From Spizellomyces punctatus DAOM BR117 (lineage: Eukaryota > Chytridiomycota > Chytridiomycetes > Spizellomycetales > Spizellomycetaceae): a stretch of DNA of 64,000 nt. Each line of letters starts with the position of its first letter. Position 1 is the first letter of the stretch. The stretch spans positions 310,001-374,000 of the forward strand of contig NW_015971549.1 of NCBI RefSeq assembly GCF_000182565.1, given 5' to 3'. Shown here piece after piece: positions 47,461-60,100 of this stretch. The position numbers and the translations under genes are program-made. A model generated the notes under the pieces. That model was not told the origin of the DNA, made no database searches, and worked only from the letters and a program-made list of their open reading frames with translations.

Positions 47461-50337
47461 ATGCCGGTAGCATCTTGCACCCTCTCTAGAGGGTCCTTGC
47501 AGCGGGTATGTATACCTTGACAATGATCTGCACTCTGGGAAACAGTTGACTTATATTTTTACCTTAGATCCTCCGCCGCAGTGCTCTTTCCCAATGCCGT
47601 CGTCGTTTGGCCACAACCGCTCCCGGTCTCGACCCTGTTACCCCACCCTACGAAAAGTTGCTCAAGAATTTGGAAATTGTGAAGCGCAACCTGGGTAACC
47701 GACCTTTGACTCTGGCTGAAAAGATTTTGTATTCGCATTTGTCGGAACCCGCTGGACCTGTTCCTGTGAAAGGGGAAAGTTACTTGAAGCTGTCACCTGG
47801 TGAGCAAATATGATGGTTGGGCTCGGGATGCAATATCCTCATGATTGGTTGTTGCTTTGTTCTAGATCGAGTGGCTATGCAAGGTTTGTTTGTCGAAAAT
47901 ATGTTGCATTCATGAACGTAGATACGGGAATGAACATGATATATATGTAGATGCCAGCGCTCAGATGGCCCTTCTTCAGTTTATGCTTGCGGGACGAAAA
48001 ACGACTGCTGGTACGTACACGCTAGATCCTGTTATGCGATGCAGGCTAATTTTGTCTTTGTGTTTGGTTAGTGCCGACGAGTATTCACTGCGATCATCTT
48101 ATTGAGGCCTTCCAAGGTGGAGACAAGGATGTGGATCGGTCATTAGTCACCAATAAAGAAATTTTTGATTTCCTTGATGCGGCTGCTGAAAAGTACGGCA
48201 TCAACTTTTGGAAGCCCGGAAGTGGTAAGATTAAGCCGCGAATCAAAGAGTGTAAAAAGGGGAGAAACTGACTTGTCACGATAGGTATCATCCACCAGAT
48301 CGTGCTGGAAAACTATGCCGCTCCCGGATCACTCATGTTGGGCACGGATTCGCACACTCCCAATGCTGGAGGTTTGGGGATGTTGGCCATTGGTGTGGGA
48401 GGAGCTGACGCTGTTGATGCTATGGCTGGGATTCCATGGGAGTTGAAAGCACCAAAAGTACTCGGTGTACGATTGACTGGCAAGCTGGATGGATGGGCGT
48501 CCCCGAAAGACGTGATACTGAAATTGGCCGGCTTGTTGACGGTTCAGGTGAGAATTCATAGCTTTGGGAGTGAAGCAAAGTGCGTTGGCTGATCTGGTTG
48601 TTCGGGCACCTTTAGGGAGGAACAAATCACATCATTGAATATTTCGGGCCCGGTACCGAGACTTTGAGTTGTACCGGTATGGCGACAATGTGTAATATGG
48701 GTGCCGAGGTATGCAGTGTCATATGCGCAGACGGTGAGATGATACTGATAGCGCACGACAGGTTGGCGCTACAACCTCCACGTTCCCCTACTCGGCGAGT
48801 ATGGCCCGGTACCTTCGAGCAACTCAACGTTCACATGTTGCAGATGCGGCAGATCGAGCAGCCGCAACCGGGTTCTTAAAGGCTGACAAGGGTGCCGAGT
48901 ATGACAATGTGATTGAGATTGATCTTTCAACCCTCGAACCGCATATTAATGGGCCCTTTACACCTGGTATGATTCAAAGTGTTGCCATAGATGATGATTT
49001 TCACGTGTACTGATCATATAATAGATGCTGCAACGCCCTTGTCGAAATTTAAGGACTTGGTGCAGAAGAATGGCTGGAAGGACGAGGTGAAGGTTGGGCT
49101 CATCGGATCATGCACGAACAGTTCCTACGAAGATATGTCACGTGCAGCATCTCTTGCGAAACAAGCGCTGGAGCACGGATTGAAGGCGAAATCTGGCTTC
49201 TTCATCACACCTGGTTCAGAGCAGATTCGTGCCACTGTGGAACGTGATGGTCAGACTGATGTGCTGTCGTCAGTTGGTGGGCAGGTCCTGGCCAATGCGT
49301 GTGGACCTTGTATTGGGCAGTGGAAGCGCACAGACCTGGAAAAGAACGAGGAAAATGCCATTCTTACGTCCTTTAACCGAAACTTTCGATCCCGTAACGA
49401 TGGATTTTCCAAAACCATGAACTTTCTTGCGTCACCTGAGATTGTCACTGCAATGGCCTTTGCTGGCCGGTTGAGCTTCAATCCGACCACAGATACCCTT
49501 CCCGGCAAGGACGGCAAACCATTCAAGTTTGAACCGCCACGAGGGGAGGATCTTCCTGAAACTGGATTCATTGCGGGACGCGAAAACTTTAAGCCACCAG
49601 CAAACCCAACTCCAAACCCTAATGTCGCAATTGAAGTTGACCCCAAATCCAGTCGGTTGCAGCTCTTGGACCCGTTCTCACCATGGGATGGACGCGAATT
49701 CAAAGACATGAAGGTGCTTGTCAAGGTGCAGGGCAAATGCACAACTGATCACATTAGCGCTGCTGGGCCATGGCTAAAGTACAAGGGACATCTTGAGAAC
49801 ATTGCCAACAACACTCTGATTGGTGCAACGAACGCGTTCAACGGCAAAGTGAACACGGTCTTGAATGAGCTAACAGGAGAGGAAGGAACTATCCCGGATG
49901 TTGCCCGCCATTACAAGGCAAATAATGTTCCATGGATTGTTATAGCTGATTCCAACTACGGCGAAGGATCCGCTCGGGAGCACGCCGCGCTCCAACCACG
50001 ATACCTCGGCTGCCGCGCCATCGTCTCCCGTTCCTTTGCACGTATTCACGAAACTAACCTGAAAAAACAAGGTGTACTTCCCTTGACTTTTGCCGATCCC
50101 GCCGACTGGGAGCGCATTCCGCAAGGTGCGACAATCTCAACAGAGGGCTTGGAGAATATTGCACCTGGGTCTCACGTCTCCCTAGTGGTGAGACCGCCTT
50201 CTGGAGAAGCCTTCCGGGTTCAGGTTAAGCACACGCTCAGTGACGATCAGGTGGAATGGTTCAAGGCTGGATCTGCTTTGAATAAGATTGCGGCGAGTCA
50301 GGGTGGTGATGCTGTTGAATCTAGAGCTTTCGCGTAG
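47461..50337 (+). CDS. ACO1: Aconitate hydratase, mitochondrial
   Basis: Aconitase converts citrate to isocitrate in the TCA cycle using a 4Fe-4S cluster. Nine exons (47461-47505, 47568-47799, 47866-47883, 47951-48010, 48072-48224, 48285-48547, 48616-48708, 48762-48966, 49025-50337) sum to 793 codons plus stop. The first ~30 residues ([20 protein letters not shown]) are basic, Ser/Arg-rich and lack acidic residues, fitting a mitochondrial targeting sequence cut before [14 protein letters not shown]. Substrate and cluster motifs include [32 protein letters not shown] (first cluster Cys) and [11 protein letters not shown] (the other two Cys). [20 protein letters not shown] and the swivel-domain [19 protein letters not shown] are also present. 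Exon 3 is only 18 nt. Length and order are normal for the mitochondrial form. Confidence 0.97.
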
Positions 50338-50673
50338 GGAGAAGTATGGTGTTGATTTTCTGGCGGTTTTGTTGATATTTTTCTTTTAGAACGAGTATGT
50401 AGTTTGGAGAAAGTCATGTTTTTTCTTTCACTGGTTGAAGGGCTGTCACTTGTCAATAGATTGCGCAAATGTGGGAGCAATTGGACAACCTATCACGTGA
50501 GAAGCTTATTTCCCTTTGGATTTCCACCCTTTGAGTTTGTCTTCTTTCTGCGTTCGGCCTCAGCTCTGTATTTTCGTTGAGAGCGCAACCTCTTTTGTTC
50601 TTGTATTGCACCAAGAAACGCACAATCCCCAGCAACATTTTTGGAATTTTGCCATTTGTTCATTTGTCAAGAA

Positions 50674-51329
50674 ATGGGTAGGTAACCGACAACTGTCAAA
50701 CTCAACGCCAAAACCAAAACGAACTCTAAAAGCTGGCACGAAAAGCTCCTAAACCCGTAACAGATCGTATTTACGCACCTCCCCACTGGTCTACCACTGA
50801 CTTTGATCCCGGGAAGGAATCGTATCGCAAGCTATTGTACGTAAACTTTTAATTTGCATTATTCATGCCAAAGTGGGTTTATAACTAGATCTGCAAAAAC
50901 AGCCAAATAGCAGAAAAGACCCGTACATCTCTAGCATACCATAAAGCAACCCATGCGATCGAGATTGTTGGAATGAATGCTGATACTGTCCTTAATGCGT
51001 TGGTATCACTTGTCATTTAAACAAACATTAAAGAATTCTTTTCATGATTTGTCGAATCTCTTTTTCCAAAGGCGACAGCACCTTGAAAACATGTTGTCCC
51101 AAACCACTGTGAAGAATCCCCGGCAGTGGGCTCGACCTGAGAGGCCTGGCATATGGGGACAAAGGTATAGTAGCATTTCATCTTTTGTTGACGCTTTACG
51201 AGATGTTGATTGGTGTTTGGGTGCGCATTTATATATAGGCGAGACAAACTGTCTACGAAAACTCCTTGTGAGAGCGAATTAAGGAGGGAGCTGAAACTGA
51301 ATTCTGATAAACAGAACGTTGCGCTTTGA
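50674..51329 (+). CDS. Small unrecognised protein, five exons (123 aa)
   Basis: Five exons (50674-50677, 50764-50840, 50889-51002, 51079-51164, 51239-51329) join with consistent phases into 123 codons plus stop. The first exon contributes only ATG plus one base. The protein starts MDRIYAPPHWSTTDFDPGKE, has a helical middle (AEKTRTSLAYHKATHAIEIV), then NPRQWARPERPGIWGQRRDK, and ends ELRRELKLNSDKQNVAL. It is basic and soluble, without signal or membrane segments. The W/P/R-rich motif around ERPGIWGQ looks conserved rather than random, but I do not recognise a family. The fact that four introns all keep the frame makes a real gene likely. It lies head to tail between aconitase and the Skt5-like gene. 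Confidence 0.68.
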
Positions 51330-52382
51330 TGGCGAGTTTTTTTGCTGAATGCACATGAATTGTCCGGTATAACTTGAAGCAGTAGTGGAGAAGTAAAGAG
51401 AATTGTAATGGCATTATTCTTTTTTTTGTGCATTAACCTTAATGGAATGAGGTTGCCGAATATTCCAAATGGGTTTGGGTTCTTTGGGTTTTATTATGAA
51501 CCCTACTAGTTGGCATTCTTTGCGAGATCCAAGACCAAATGTCGCCAACGGAGGCAAACACATTAAAGGGTGGTAATTCCATCTGGAAGAACACACAAAA
51601 CTCTATACGAATTCTTGTGTGCGGGAAGGGGGACGACGACGACGCAAGTGCGGAGAGTTGCCCTTTTTTCCATTGTCATCAGAGGAAAAACATGATCGGT
51701 ACAAAATCCTTCCCCCCCCCCCCCCCCCCAACCTGCCCTCCTCCCTTTTGATCCTTTTGATGATGCCCTTTCATCATCCCTCCCATTTGCCAAACATCAT
51801 CCACCTAGTTTGCTCAAACCCAAACCGCAAAGCATTGAGGGATGAAAGAGAGTGTTGCTGTGTTAAATTAAACTCCAAAAAGCTCCTTTGGACAAAAGGG
51901 ATAACAACTCACTGATGAGGGCGGCTGTGTAGAGAAAGCCAAAAGGACACGCGTGTGTTCGCAACCGGGTTTCATCGCATTTTTCAGACCCACTGCAAAA
52001 GGTGTGAAATGGGGATGCATTGAACTAATGACATTTTCACCCCTTTCGACACTTTTATTTTGAACGTTGAACTGCTTAAGCGAAAAGGAAAACTGTCGCC
52101 CAGTTTTCTGTTTCCGGTCAGGTTGACTGTTGCCGCGTCCGAATCGCTAGGCGGTTTTTGTTTCGTCTTTCGAGTTTTGTGGGGGGGAACTCTGTCAACA
52201 AAACCTGCATTGGCATTTTCGTGCAGGATAGGACCGGGATCCGATACGAAGGGTGCCTCTCCCGATCGTCCTTTTCCCTCTTTCGCTCTCTTCCCAGTGT
52301 GTGTGCGTTGGTTTGCCCATTCCTTTGTGTCATTTGACATTCCCCACAACGCCACTTGTTTTACGTCCTCAAGATTTTCCTC
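51330..52382. other. Intergenic region with a poly-C tract
   Basis: No gene is recognisable. A run of about 18 consecutive C occurs around 51712-51729. The last ~350 bases, C/T-rich, are likely the leader and promoter of the gene starting at 52383. Confidence 0.35.
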
Positions 52383-54932
52383 ATGACGGAAGCAAGTCCG
52401 ACGCAAGCTGATCCACCTTCAGCGGCAGATATAGACTCCTCCTTTGCCTCTCTTTCGATTACGAACGGTGAGAGAGACCCAAGTTTGGCACCTCCCGCGA
52501 ATGGATCTCTGCGTCGCAAAAGTGCGGAAGAACGGTCGAGTCTGAATGGAATTGCAAATGGCGATGGCCAGGGGAGAAGGGCGAGTGCACCGACTGCAGA
52601 AGGAAGACGGTCTTCGAATGGATCGGTCCAAGGCGCATATGCTACGTTGCATTCTCAAGAGCAGATGAATGGGTATGCTGTTCACGGTCATGACACAGTG
52701 GATGCAAGGTAGTGTCTTTTTCGTTTTGAAGGTCTTGAAAACACAAGACAGAGATTTTGGTTCCTTACTTTGAACTACTTTGGCTGTTCTAGATATATAC
52801 ACCCTCCTCCACCTAGCCCTTACCCACGACCCATGGCATTCGACTACCGCGGATATCCGCCACCGGGACCGTATGGCCATGGGCACCCTCCCGCTCCAAC
52901 GATGGGACATTACGGTCCACCAATGTATCCCACCTTTAGCCGTCCATACCCTCTACCCCAGCGCTACGGGCCTGGCGGACCTCCTCCCCCCCACCATCAA
53001 TATTACCCGCGACCAATACGTGCGCCGTTGAATCCATATGGCCGGCCTCCACTCATACCTCCAGCGAATGGGTTCGTAGTCAATGGGTATCATCCTATGC
53101 CAAATGGATATGCACCGTTCCCACCTCCTCCTCCAGAAGAGGATAATGGGAGCAGTCGAGGGAGTGTTCAAGAAGGGAGTGAAGGAAGTGGTGAACCGCG
53201 TTGGGAGGGGGAGAGGAGAGCGAGTGAAACGGAATCTGTCGGGGGAGCGAGTCGAAAATCCAGTGAAACCGGCTCAGGCATAGAAGACCCATCCGTAAAC
53301 GATGCTCCTAGAAATTCCATCAATGGAATGGCTACCCCTGGTCCCGACACATCTACTCAAAGTATCCCGCCTCCTCCACCGGGTGCTATGCCCATGATGG
53401 TAGCACCGGGAATGGGACATGGTGGAGTCATTCCCATGTTTGCTCCTGGGCCATATCCTGTCCACCAGTCATTTACACCCCCAATGCGTCCACGGTCGGA
53501 CCCAGATAATATGTCCTTCCGATCTATGACGAGTGTCAATACAACACAAACGACTCCGTCAGTGCGAAGTGCGATTTTGTCGCAAGGCGAGTCGTTGGAA
53601 GTGTACAGGCAGACTGCTAAACGAAGCAATGATCCACAAGTGCAGCTGGACTTTGCAAAACATTTGATCGCCACCGGAGAAGGTGAGTAGGGAAGCAATG
53701 ACTTGAAAGACTGGCCATCTTAACGAATCCTTCGTGTTATTTGTTCAGGTATAGACTTGGATCAGGGGGATCCAAAAAAACAAAAGAAAACCCAAGAAGC
53801 TCTGTTTCAGGAAGCATTAAAGTGGATTAAAAAGTTGGCAACCAACGGTGGGATAGGTATGTTCCCATTCTTGATTGTTGAATGGCATTTCTCTTATTCA
53901 TCAAAAATATATCATCAGGGAAATCTGCTTTTCCGGACGCACAATTCTTCCTCGCGGAATGTTATGGAAATGGGTCTCTCCATCTCCCAGTTGACCACGA
54001 TCGCGCGTTCAGTCTCTACGTCCAAGCCTCGAAACAAGCACACCCAGCCGCCACATACCGCACCGCCGTCTGCTACGAAGTTGGAGCCGGTACGAAACGC
54101 GATTCCGGCCGTGCCATGCAATTCTATCGGAAAGCGGCTGCACTGGGGGATACTGCTGCCATGTACAAGCTGGGTATGATTTTAATGAACGGGCTTTTGG
54201 GACAGGGCCGAAATCCGCGGGAAGGTGTGACTTGGTTGAAAAGGGCTGCTGCCCAGGCTGATGAGTCGACGCCGCATGCGCTGCATGAGCTGGCGCTATT
54301 GTACGAAGGGAGTGGAACGGAGAGTGCAGGGAGTGTTGTTATTCCTGTAAGTTTATAATCCTTAAGAGCATACCTCAAGGTCTGATAACTCACTCATTTA
54401 TATTAACCGACAGGACCCAGCTCACGCCCACGAACTCTACCTCCGCGCTGCCCAACTTGGCTATGCCCCCTCCCAGCACAAACTCGGTTACTGTTACGAA
54501 TACGGCCTTCTTAACCTTCCCGTCGACCCTCGCCGTAGTATTGCCTGGTACACCCGCGCCGCCGAACAGCAGGAACCTGAAGCAGAACTTTCCCTCTCGG
54601 GATGGTATCTTACAGGAGCAGAAGGTGTTCTTCGACAATCTGACACTGAAGCGTACCTCTGGGCACGTAAAGCCGCCGACAAGGGCCTGGCAAAAGCGGA
54701 ATATGCTGTAGGTTATTATTCAGAACATGGTGTGGGTGTTCGACCGGATTTGGAAGAAGCGAGACGGTGGTACCTCCGTGCGGCTGCCCAAGGACATAAA
54801 CGATCGATACAAAAAGTCAAAGAGTTGAAGGGTGTTCTGTATGGGGGTGCGGGAACTAGGGCTGGTAGTGAACGGGCGGGTGAGTGGAGAAAGAAGGGTG
54901 AGGCAAAGGATGGGGACTGTGTGGTCATGTAG
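52383..54932 (+). CDS. Sel1-repeat chitin synthase activator, Skt5/Chs4-like, with CaaX box
   Basis: In yeast Chs4/Skt5 activates chitin synthase III and anchors it at the bud neck. Five exons (52383-52708, 52793-53682, 53749-53856, 53919-54346, 54414-54932) sum to 756 codons plus stop. Residues 1-330 are low complexity: Ser/Asn-rich, then a Pro/Gly/Tyr-rich stretch of the PPPGPYGHGHPP type. From about residue 400 a helical lead-in (VQLDFAKHLIATGE) is followed by Sel1-like repeats: AQFFLAECYGNGSLHLPVDH, ATYRTAVCYEVGAGTKRDSG, AAMYKLGMILMNGLLGQG, PSQHKLGYCYEYGLLNLPVD, AEYAVGYYSEHGVGVRPDLE. The protein ends CVVM, a farnesylation-type CaaX box; yeast Chs4 also ends in one. Both repeat order and CaaX support the assignment. 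Confidence 0.9.
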
Positions 54933-54936
54933 TCTG

Positions 54937-54950
54937 TGTGTGTGTGTGTG
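54937..54950. repeat. Short (TG)n microsatellite
   Basis: A run of alternating TG (tgtgtgtgtgtgtg) directly follows the stop codon of the Skt5-like gene, within its 3' untranslated region. Confidence 0.7.
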
Positions 54951-55225
54951 TGGATGGAGCATGGTAACTTTATGTGTATAGTCTCATAGGAAGGAAATGA
55001 TGTGCAATGATAGGTCATCTCATCATTTTTTCGTTCCTGCTCTCCCCCAGTACTTTACAATCTGTGGAAGCAGGAACGTTTGACGTTTGATCTTTATGTG
55101 AATACAATCAACTGCAATACTTCATTATTATCTGTTATTGATGGCCTGGTAGAGTATTGGCGTCGCCTCATCTTACCGGCACGAAATTAAAAAAATATCC
55201 ATTCAAAATACACTATATGTCATCA

Positions 55226-56980
55226 TCATCTTAACCACCAAATCCACTTCATTGCCAAACTAACGCATCCCCCAACAAGTCCGGCTACACCGACAATGGC
55301 AAAAACTCCCCAGGAAATCCCTCTCTCAACACCGGCTTCCCACGCCCAACCCGCAAACGCCGGTCCAATCGTCTTCATTGCACTTCCCAAGCATCCTGCA
55401 ACACCATGGACAAGTCCAAAATACTCTCTCCCCACCGAATTTGTCAGCAACATGATAGAAGACAAGTAACACAATCCCTCCCCAATGCCAACCAAAATCG
55501 TCGCAACGTATATGCTCGGCCACATGTAAGTGTGTCCAAAGACTGGTGCTACAAACGCCGCGGGAACAATCAAGGTTGCTCCGAGAGCATATGAAGTCGT
55601 CGTTCCGAGTCGTTGATGAATCGGGTAATACGATGCCTTTGTAATTAGTTTCGCGATACTTAAAAGCGTAAGGGCCAAGGAAGTGGATTTGGGTGGAAGA
55701 CCAAACCCATTCCGGGATACGGGAGCCGAGGCGAGTAGGGGCAGGGCGGTATGAAAGAGAGTGTGGGTGAGCTTATAGAGTGCAAATAGGAGAATAGGTG
55801 CAAGTGTGCGTGGGGTCAGGAGGGTTTTGTATGGACCAAGAAAGCGTAGAAGACGATTAGGACGTGTTTTAATGGGTGATTCTAGTTCCTCTAATAGTTC
55901 TTCATCTGTATTCTGTCGCCGCACAGGAGCTCTCTGAGAAATTTCCATTTCCACATCCTCGGTGGATGTGTGGACGGCCTTGTACGGCCTTGGTGACTTT
56001 ATGAGCCATTTGAGGGTAACAAACACGCCCAAACAAGCCAATAGGGTCCCAAACGAGCATGCGACAAAGTATGGACGCTTCTTCAAGAATTGTACGCCAT
56101 CAAAGAGGGCGGGATCAGCTAGGAACCCTCCGACGAGAGTCCCACTTATCCCCGCCGCACTGAAAACGACGCCGTATGCGCTGTACGCCCAGGCTCTGGA
56201 TGAATCGTCATGGGTAATCTCTCCAATCATGCCTTTGGCAACGACAGAATTGGAGGAGAAGAACCCTGTTAGGCACAACGAAACAACCGCAAGCCAGTAG
56301 TCGGTACTGAGGCCCAGGAATAATGTTCCTATACCGTACCTGGAAGAATACACCAATGTAATAAGCATGCCTTTCCCGAATCACCTTACAACGGGTATAA
56401 CTCGCCACGCACCCAATAAGACCACCCAGGAGGACTGGTGGGCGGCCGACAGCATCTGACAAATGTCCCCAAACAGCGTCCATGAAAGTTGTCGGAAATG
56501 CGTAGGCGGATTGCAGCAGCCCGGCATAGTAACCCGTCCTATTACTCTGTTCTGGAGGAAGGAGGGATCTGGTCATGTAGGGATATAGCTACATAGGCAA
56601 AGTTAAGCGAAATATTGTAGATCTACATATAACACACAGTACTTTACCGGAGTCAACATGTGGTGTATGAGAATCTCGGGAAGGACTGTAACAAGGAGGA
56701 GAAGAGTTTGACGGACGGGAAGGGAGGACGGTGGACGGAGGATAGAGACTCCCGGCGACTGTTTGGCCTGCGGGTACATATCGCCGACCAGCGAGGACGA
56801 CGAGTTCTCAGGATCGAACATTGCCATTTCGTCCTCCAGGTCAGAGTCCACAGACGAACGGGAGGGACGCGGAGGTGTCATCACTATGGTTGCTGTCGCT
56901 GTGGGGCTGGTGGTGGTGGTGGGGATGCGGGGGATCGAGCCATTGAGTTTCTGCCCAATGGGCGCTAAAAGGGAAAACAA
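55226..56980 (-). CDS. Major facilitator superfamily transporter, DHA1/ZIFL-like
   Basis: Three exons (56980-56648, 56588-56413, 56339-55226) sum to 540 codons plus stop. After a ~95-residue polar N-terminus the first membrane helix is VRQTLLLLVTVLPEILIHHM. The loop between helices 2 and 3 has WGHLSDAVGRPPVLLGGL, the MFS motif A (G..SD..GR.PV). GIGTLFLGLSTDYWLAVVSL, AWAYSAYGVVFSAAGISGTL and GFLADPALF follow the layout of the multidrug/zinc-induced-facilitator subgroup, in which helix 5 carries a G-rich antiporter-type motif. A charged central loop (TSTEDVEMEISQRAPVRRQN) separates the two halves, and six more helices end MKWIWWLR. The substrate cannot be read from sequence. The second intron uses gg|gtgcgt, the only donor keeping the frame. 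Confidence 0.88.
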
Positions 56981-57198
56981 ACCAAAACTCGAGCGGCGAA
57001 ATCGTCGCGCGAAACGCGTGATTCAGCAACCGGGCAAAGTCCGTCGAAGAGTTTCTTCCAAAGCTGTTTTTATTTGATCTACATTTAGTTTGCTGCTTCG
57101 TATTTGGGAACTTGCCTCAAGCTGCAGCGAACAAAAAGGACTTTTGGCAAAAAAGTGGTTGAGGGTTTTTGGGGCAAAAAGGAGATCCACTACGAAAA

Positions 57199-60100
57199 AT
57201 GACCTCAGGTCTGCTGTCGCGTTTGTGGATTTGAACCATTGTCGCTCTAGTTTTTCATACTGACAATGCCTGTTGACAGTCGACGCTCTAGCAAGCACGT
57301 TCCAAAAAGTGCTGCAGATATCTGAAAGCGGACATGTAGAACAGCTCATGCAAGCCCTTCCAGACCTCATCCCACACGATGGTAAATCTTGACATTGTAT
57401 AAACTTGTTTGAACCCATCTTGTTGACATGAGAAACATACAGACGATACACGCGCATTCCTCGCAGAACGAGAGGACATTATCTCATTCCTCCAACGCTT
57501 GTTGGATACAGCCGCAACAAACTCCAACACAGCTGACGTGCCAAAGTACAAAAAGCTCGGTGCGGTGGTGGCGCAATTGATTGCCGAAGCGGCCAAAGTA
57601 GGTAAGAAAATAAGAATTCGATACTGAGGTACATCACTCTAGTAGTATGCTCAATGCCATGTCTTAGAGGACACGCGCGACCCAATTGCCGACGCTGGGA
57701 CCATCCCCACACTCATACAGTTGTTAAAGATTGGCAACGCGCCCATGGGAAAGGGCGTGCAAGGGGATACCCTGGACGATGACCTTGTTGTACAGTCTTT
57801 GAGAGCCTTGGCGAATCTATGCTACGACCATGGTATGTTACCGCGCGAACCGTAGCAGTGGATCAGCACGGAGTTGACAGGCGTGTGGAAGATGGAAATA
57901 GAGAACGGGTCCTGGAAGTCCAAGATGGCATTCCTGAAATTGTAGCTTGTCTCAATTCACCGAGCAAACGTGTGATGATTACAACCTGTGGAGCTTTGAC
58001 AAATATCACTATGGACAATGGTACGATAGCTGCTCTCGACGTATTTGATCGAATATTGATAACCTCCCTCACATTATTTTCGTTTCAATCAGAACCTGTT
58101 CAGATTGAAGCACTGAATGCCCATGTCCTTTCACCGCTGCTCAAAGCACTTCAAGGGAACATAGATGAGCCGTTTGAGCAAGGTGTCAAAGGCGCGGTGA
58201 GCACCGCGGTTATTCGCGTTATGAGTAATTTGTTGGAGACAGGCGAGTTTTTCTACTGCGAGTGATCAAGTTTGATTCGGACAGAATCCCTAACTCTTCT
58301 ACATAGAAACGGGTATTCAAGAACTACTGGCAGCGGACGGACTGTCCCTTCTCCTCCGATTGTTGAAGTACAAACACGACAAGGTTTTGCATCACACCAG
58401 CGCAGGGACACGATACGAGAGCGCTGTGGAGGTCTTGGACGCTTTGACGACAGTTTTGGAATCCATCGGCGAGAATGGTGCGATTCTCACAAGTTCGCAT
58501 TGTGATTGTTTGTCTAATCGCCCATTGCTCGACATTTAGACACCATTCAACGTGCGATTGTTTCTCAGGACTTGCTTGACATCCTTTTGGACTTTGTTGA
58601 TCGACGTCCGGAAGGCGTTGCAGTAGCCAAGACTGGGGAGGATCTTGCCACCTATACCGAGATACGGAAGACTGTTTCTCGAATTGTAACATTGGTTACA
58701 ATGAATGGTTGTTGAGCACTTTAGCGATGCTGACGACCAGATTGCTGATGATTCAAAACATTAATTATAGATGCAAACATGGTGGATCTACCCAAAAAGC
58801 GTGAAATTATCGACCGATTCAAACAGTGGATGACGAACGGGTTTGCACCGTTGGATACGGCAGAAGAAGACGAAATTAGAATGTCCGGAGCGCTTTGTAT
58901 TGGGAATTTGGCACGAAGCGGTATGGACGTGCTCGTGAGGTGCTGGGATTATCAGTTCATAAACTCTTTTGTCTAGATGAGACATGTGTGTCCTTGGTCC
59001 AAGAACATGATGTGGCACGGGCTCTTTTGAACCTACTTGCTTTGGAAGTGTCGAGGGTGAAGCAGTCGGGAACTGAGCTGAAAAGCACTGTCAAGGTCCT
59101 GCATGCGGTGATGGGATCTTTGAAAAACCTCTCCTTGGCTGGTAAGATGCCTATCCGCGGTCTCCGTAAGCATGCCATTGAATTGACGGTTTGGAAATTC
59201 AGCCGCCAATCGACCAATCATGGGAGCTATGGGTGTCATTCCTAAAGTCGCGGATCTATTGGAGATACCGAATATCAAACCTGTTCAATATGGCGCTACT
59301 GGGGTACTGAAGAATCTGTGTTCCGGAGATAACGGTACGTTATAACACGCGTGTGCCGGAGTTTCACTCCATTATTAACTGCTTGGAGGCAGAGGCCAAT
59401 GTATACCGTATCATTTCTGGTCAGGAACCACCAGGAGGAATCAATCTTTCGCAATGCAGCGTGCCATCAGCAGGACCGAAAACTCCGCTGGGAAAGGTAA
59501 TCACCCTGGTTTGGACGGCGACGGGGGACAATGATACCGGAATCAGGAACGAGGGGGGACGACTTTTGGTCAATCTCATTCGAGCTTGTCATCGGGGCCG
59601 CGGTGGGTACTGGATCCTTGTCGGCCCTTGGGTCAGTACTTACAACAATTTCTCATAGCACCCCACCTTCTCAAGACAATTGTGGACGCCAACGCAATCC
59701 CACCCTTGATCCAAATCATTACTGGAGCACTCTTGACCAGATCGCGTACGTCATCCGACGAAGGCACCGACGTCCCTGAAGATGAACACCATGTGCATTT
59801 TGATGCTATGCCTTTGGAGGGTCAAGTATTTCCCATGGTGCAGAATGAGGGCATTGTGGCGCTGATCCTTGTTGCGGATGGTGAGAGAAAGACGCTTACA
59901 TTAATTCTATCTGACGGTTATTGATATTCGACTTGGCTGTAGCGTACCCGGAAGCAATACCGCGCATCACACGGTACTCTGCATCCCTAATACCAACATT
60001 GATCGACATCCTCAGGAGTGGAATCCAAGGAATTGAGACAGCAAAGGATGCACAGGAATATGAGTACGCGGATGAAGCGAAAGCCAACGTTTGCGTATTG

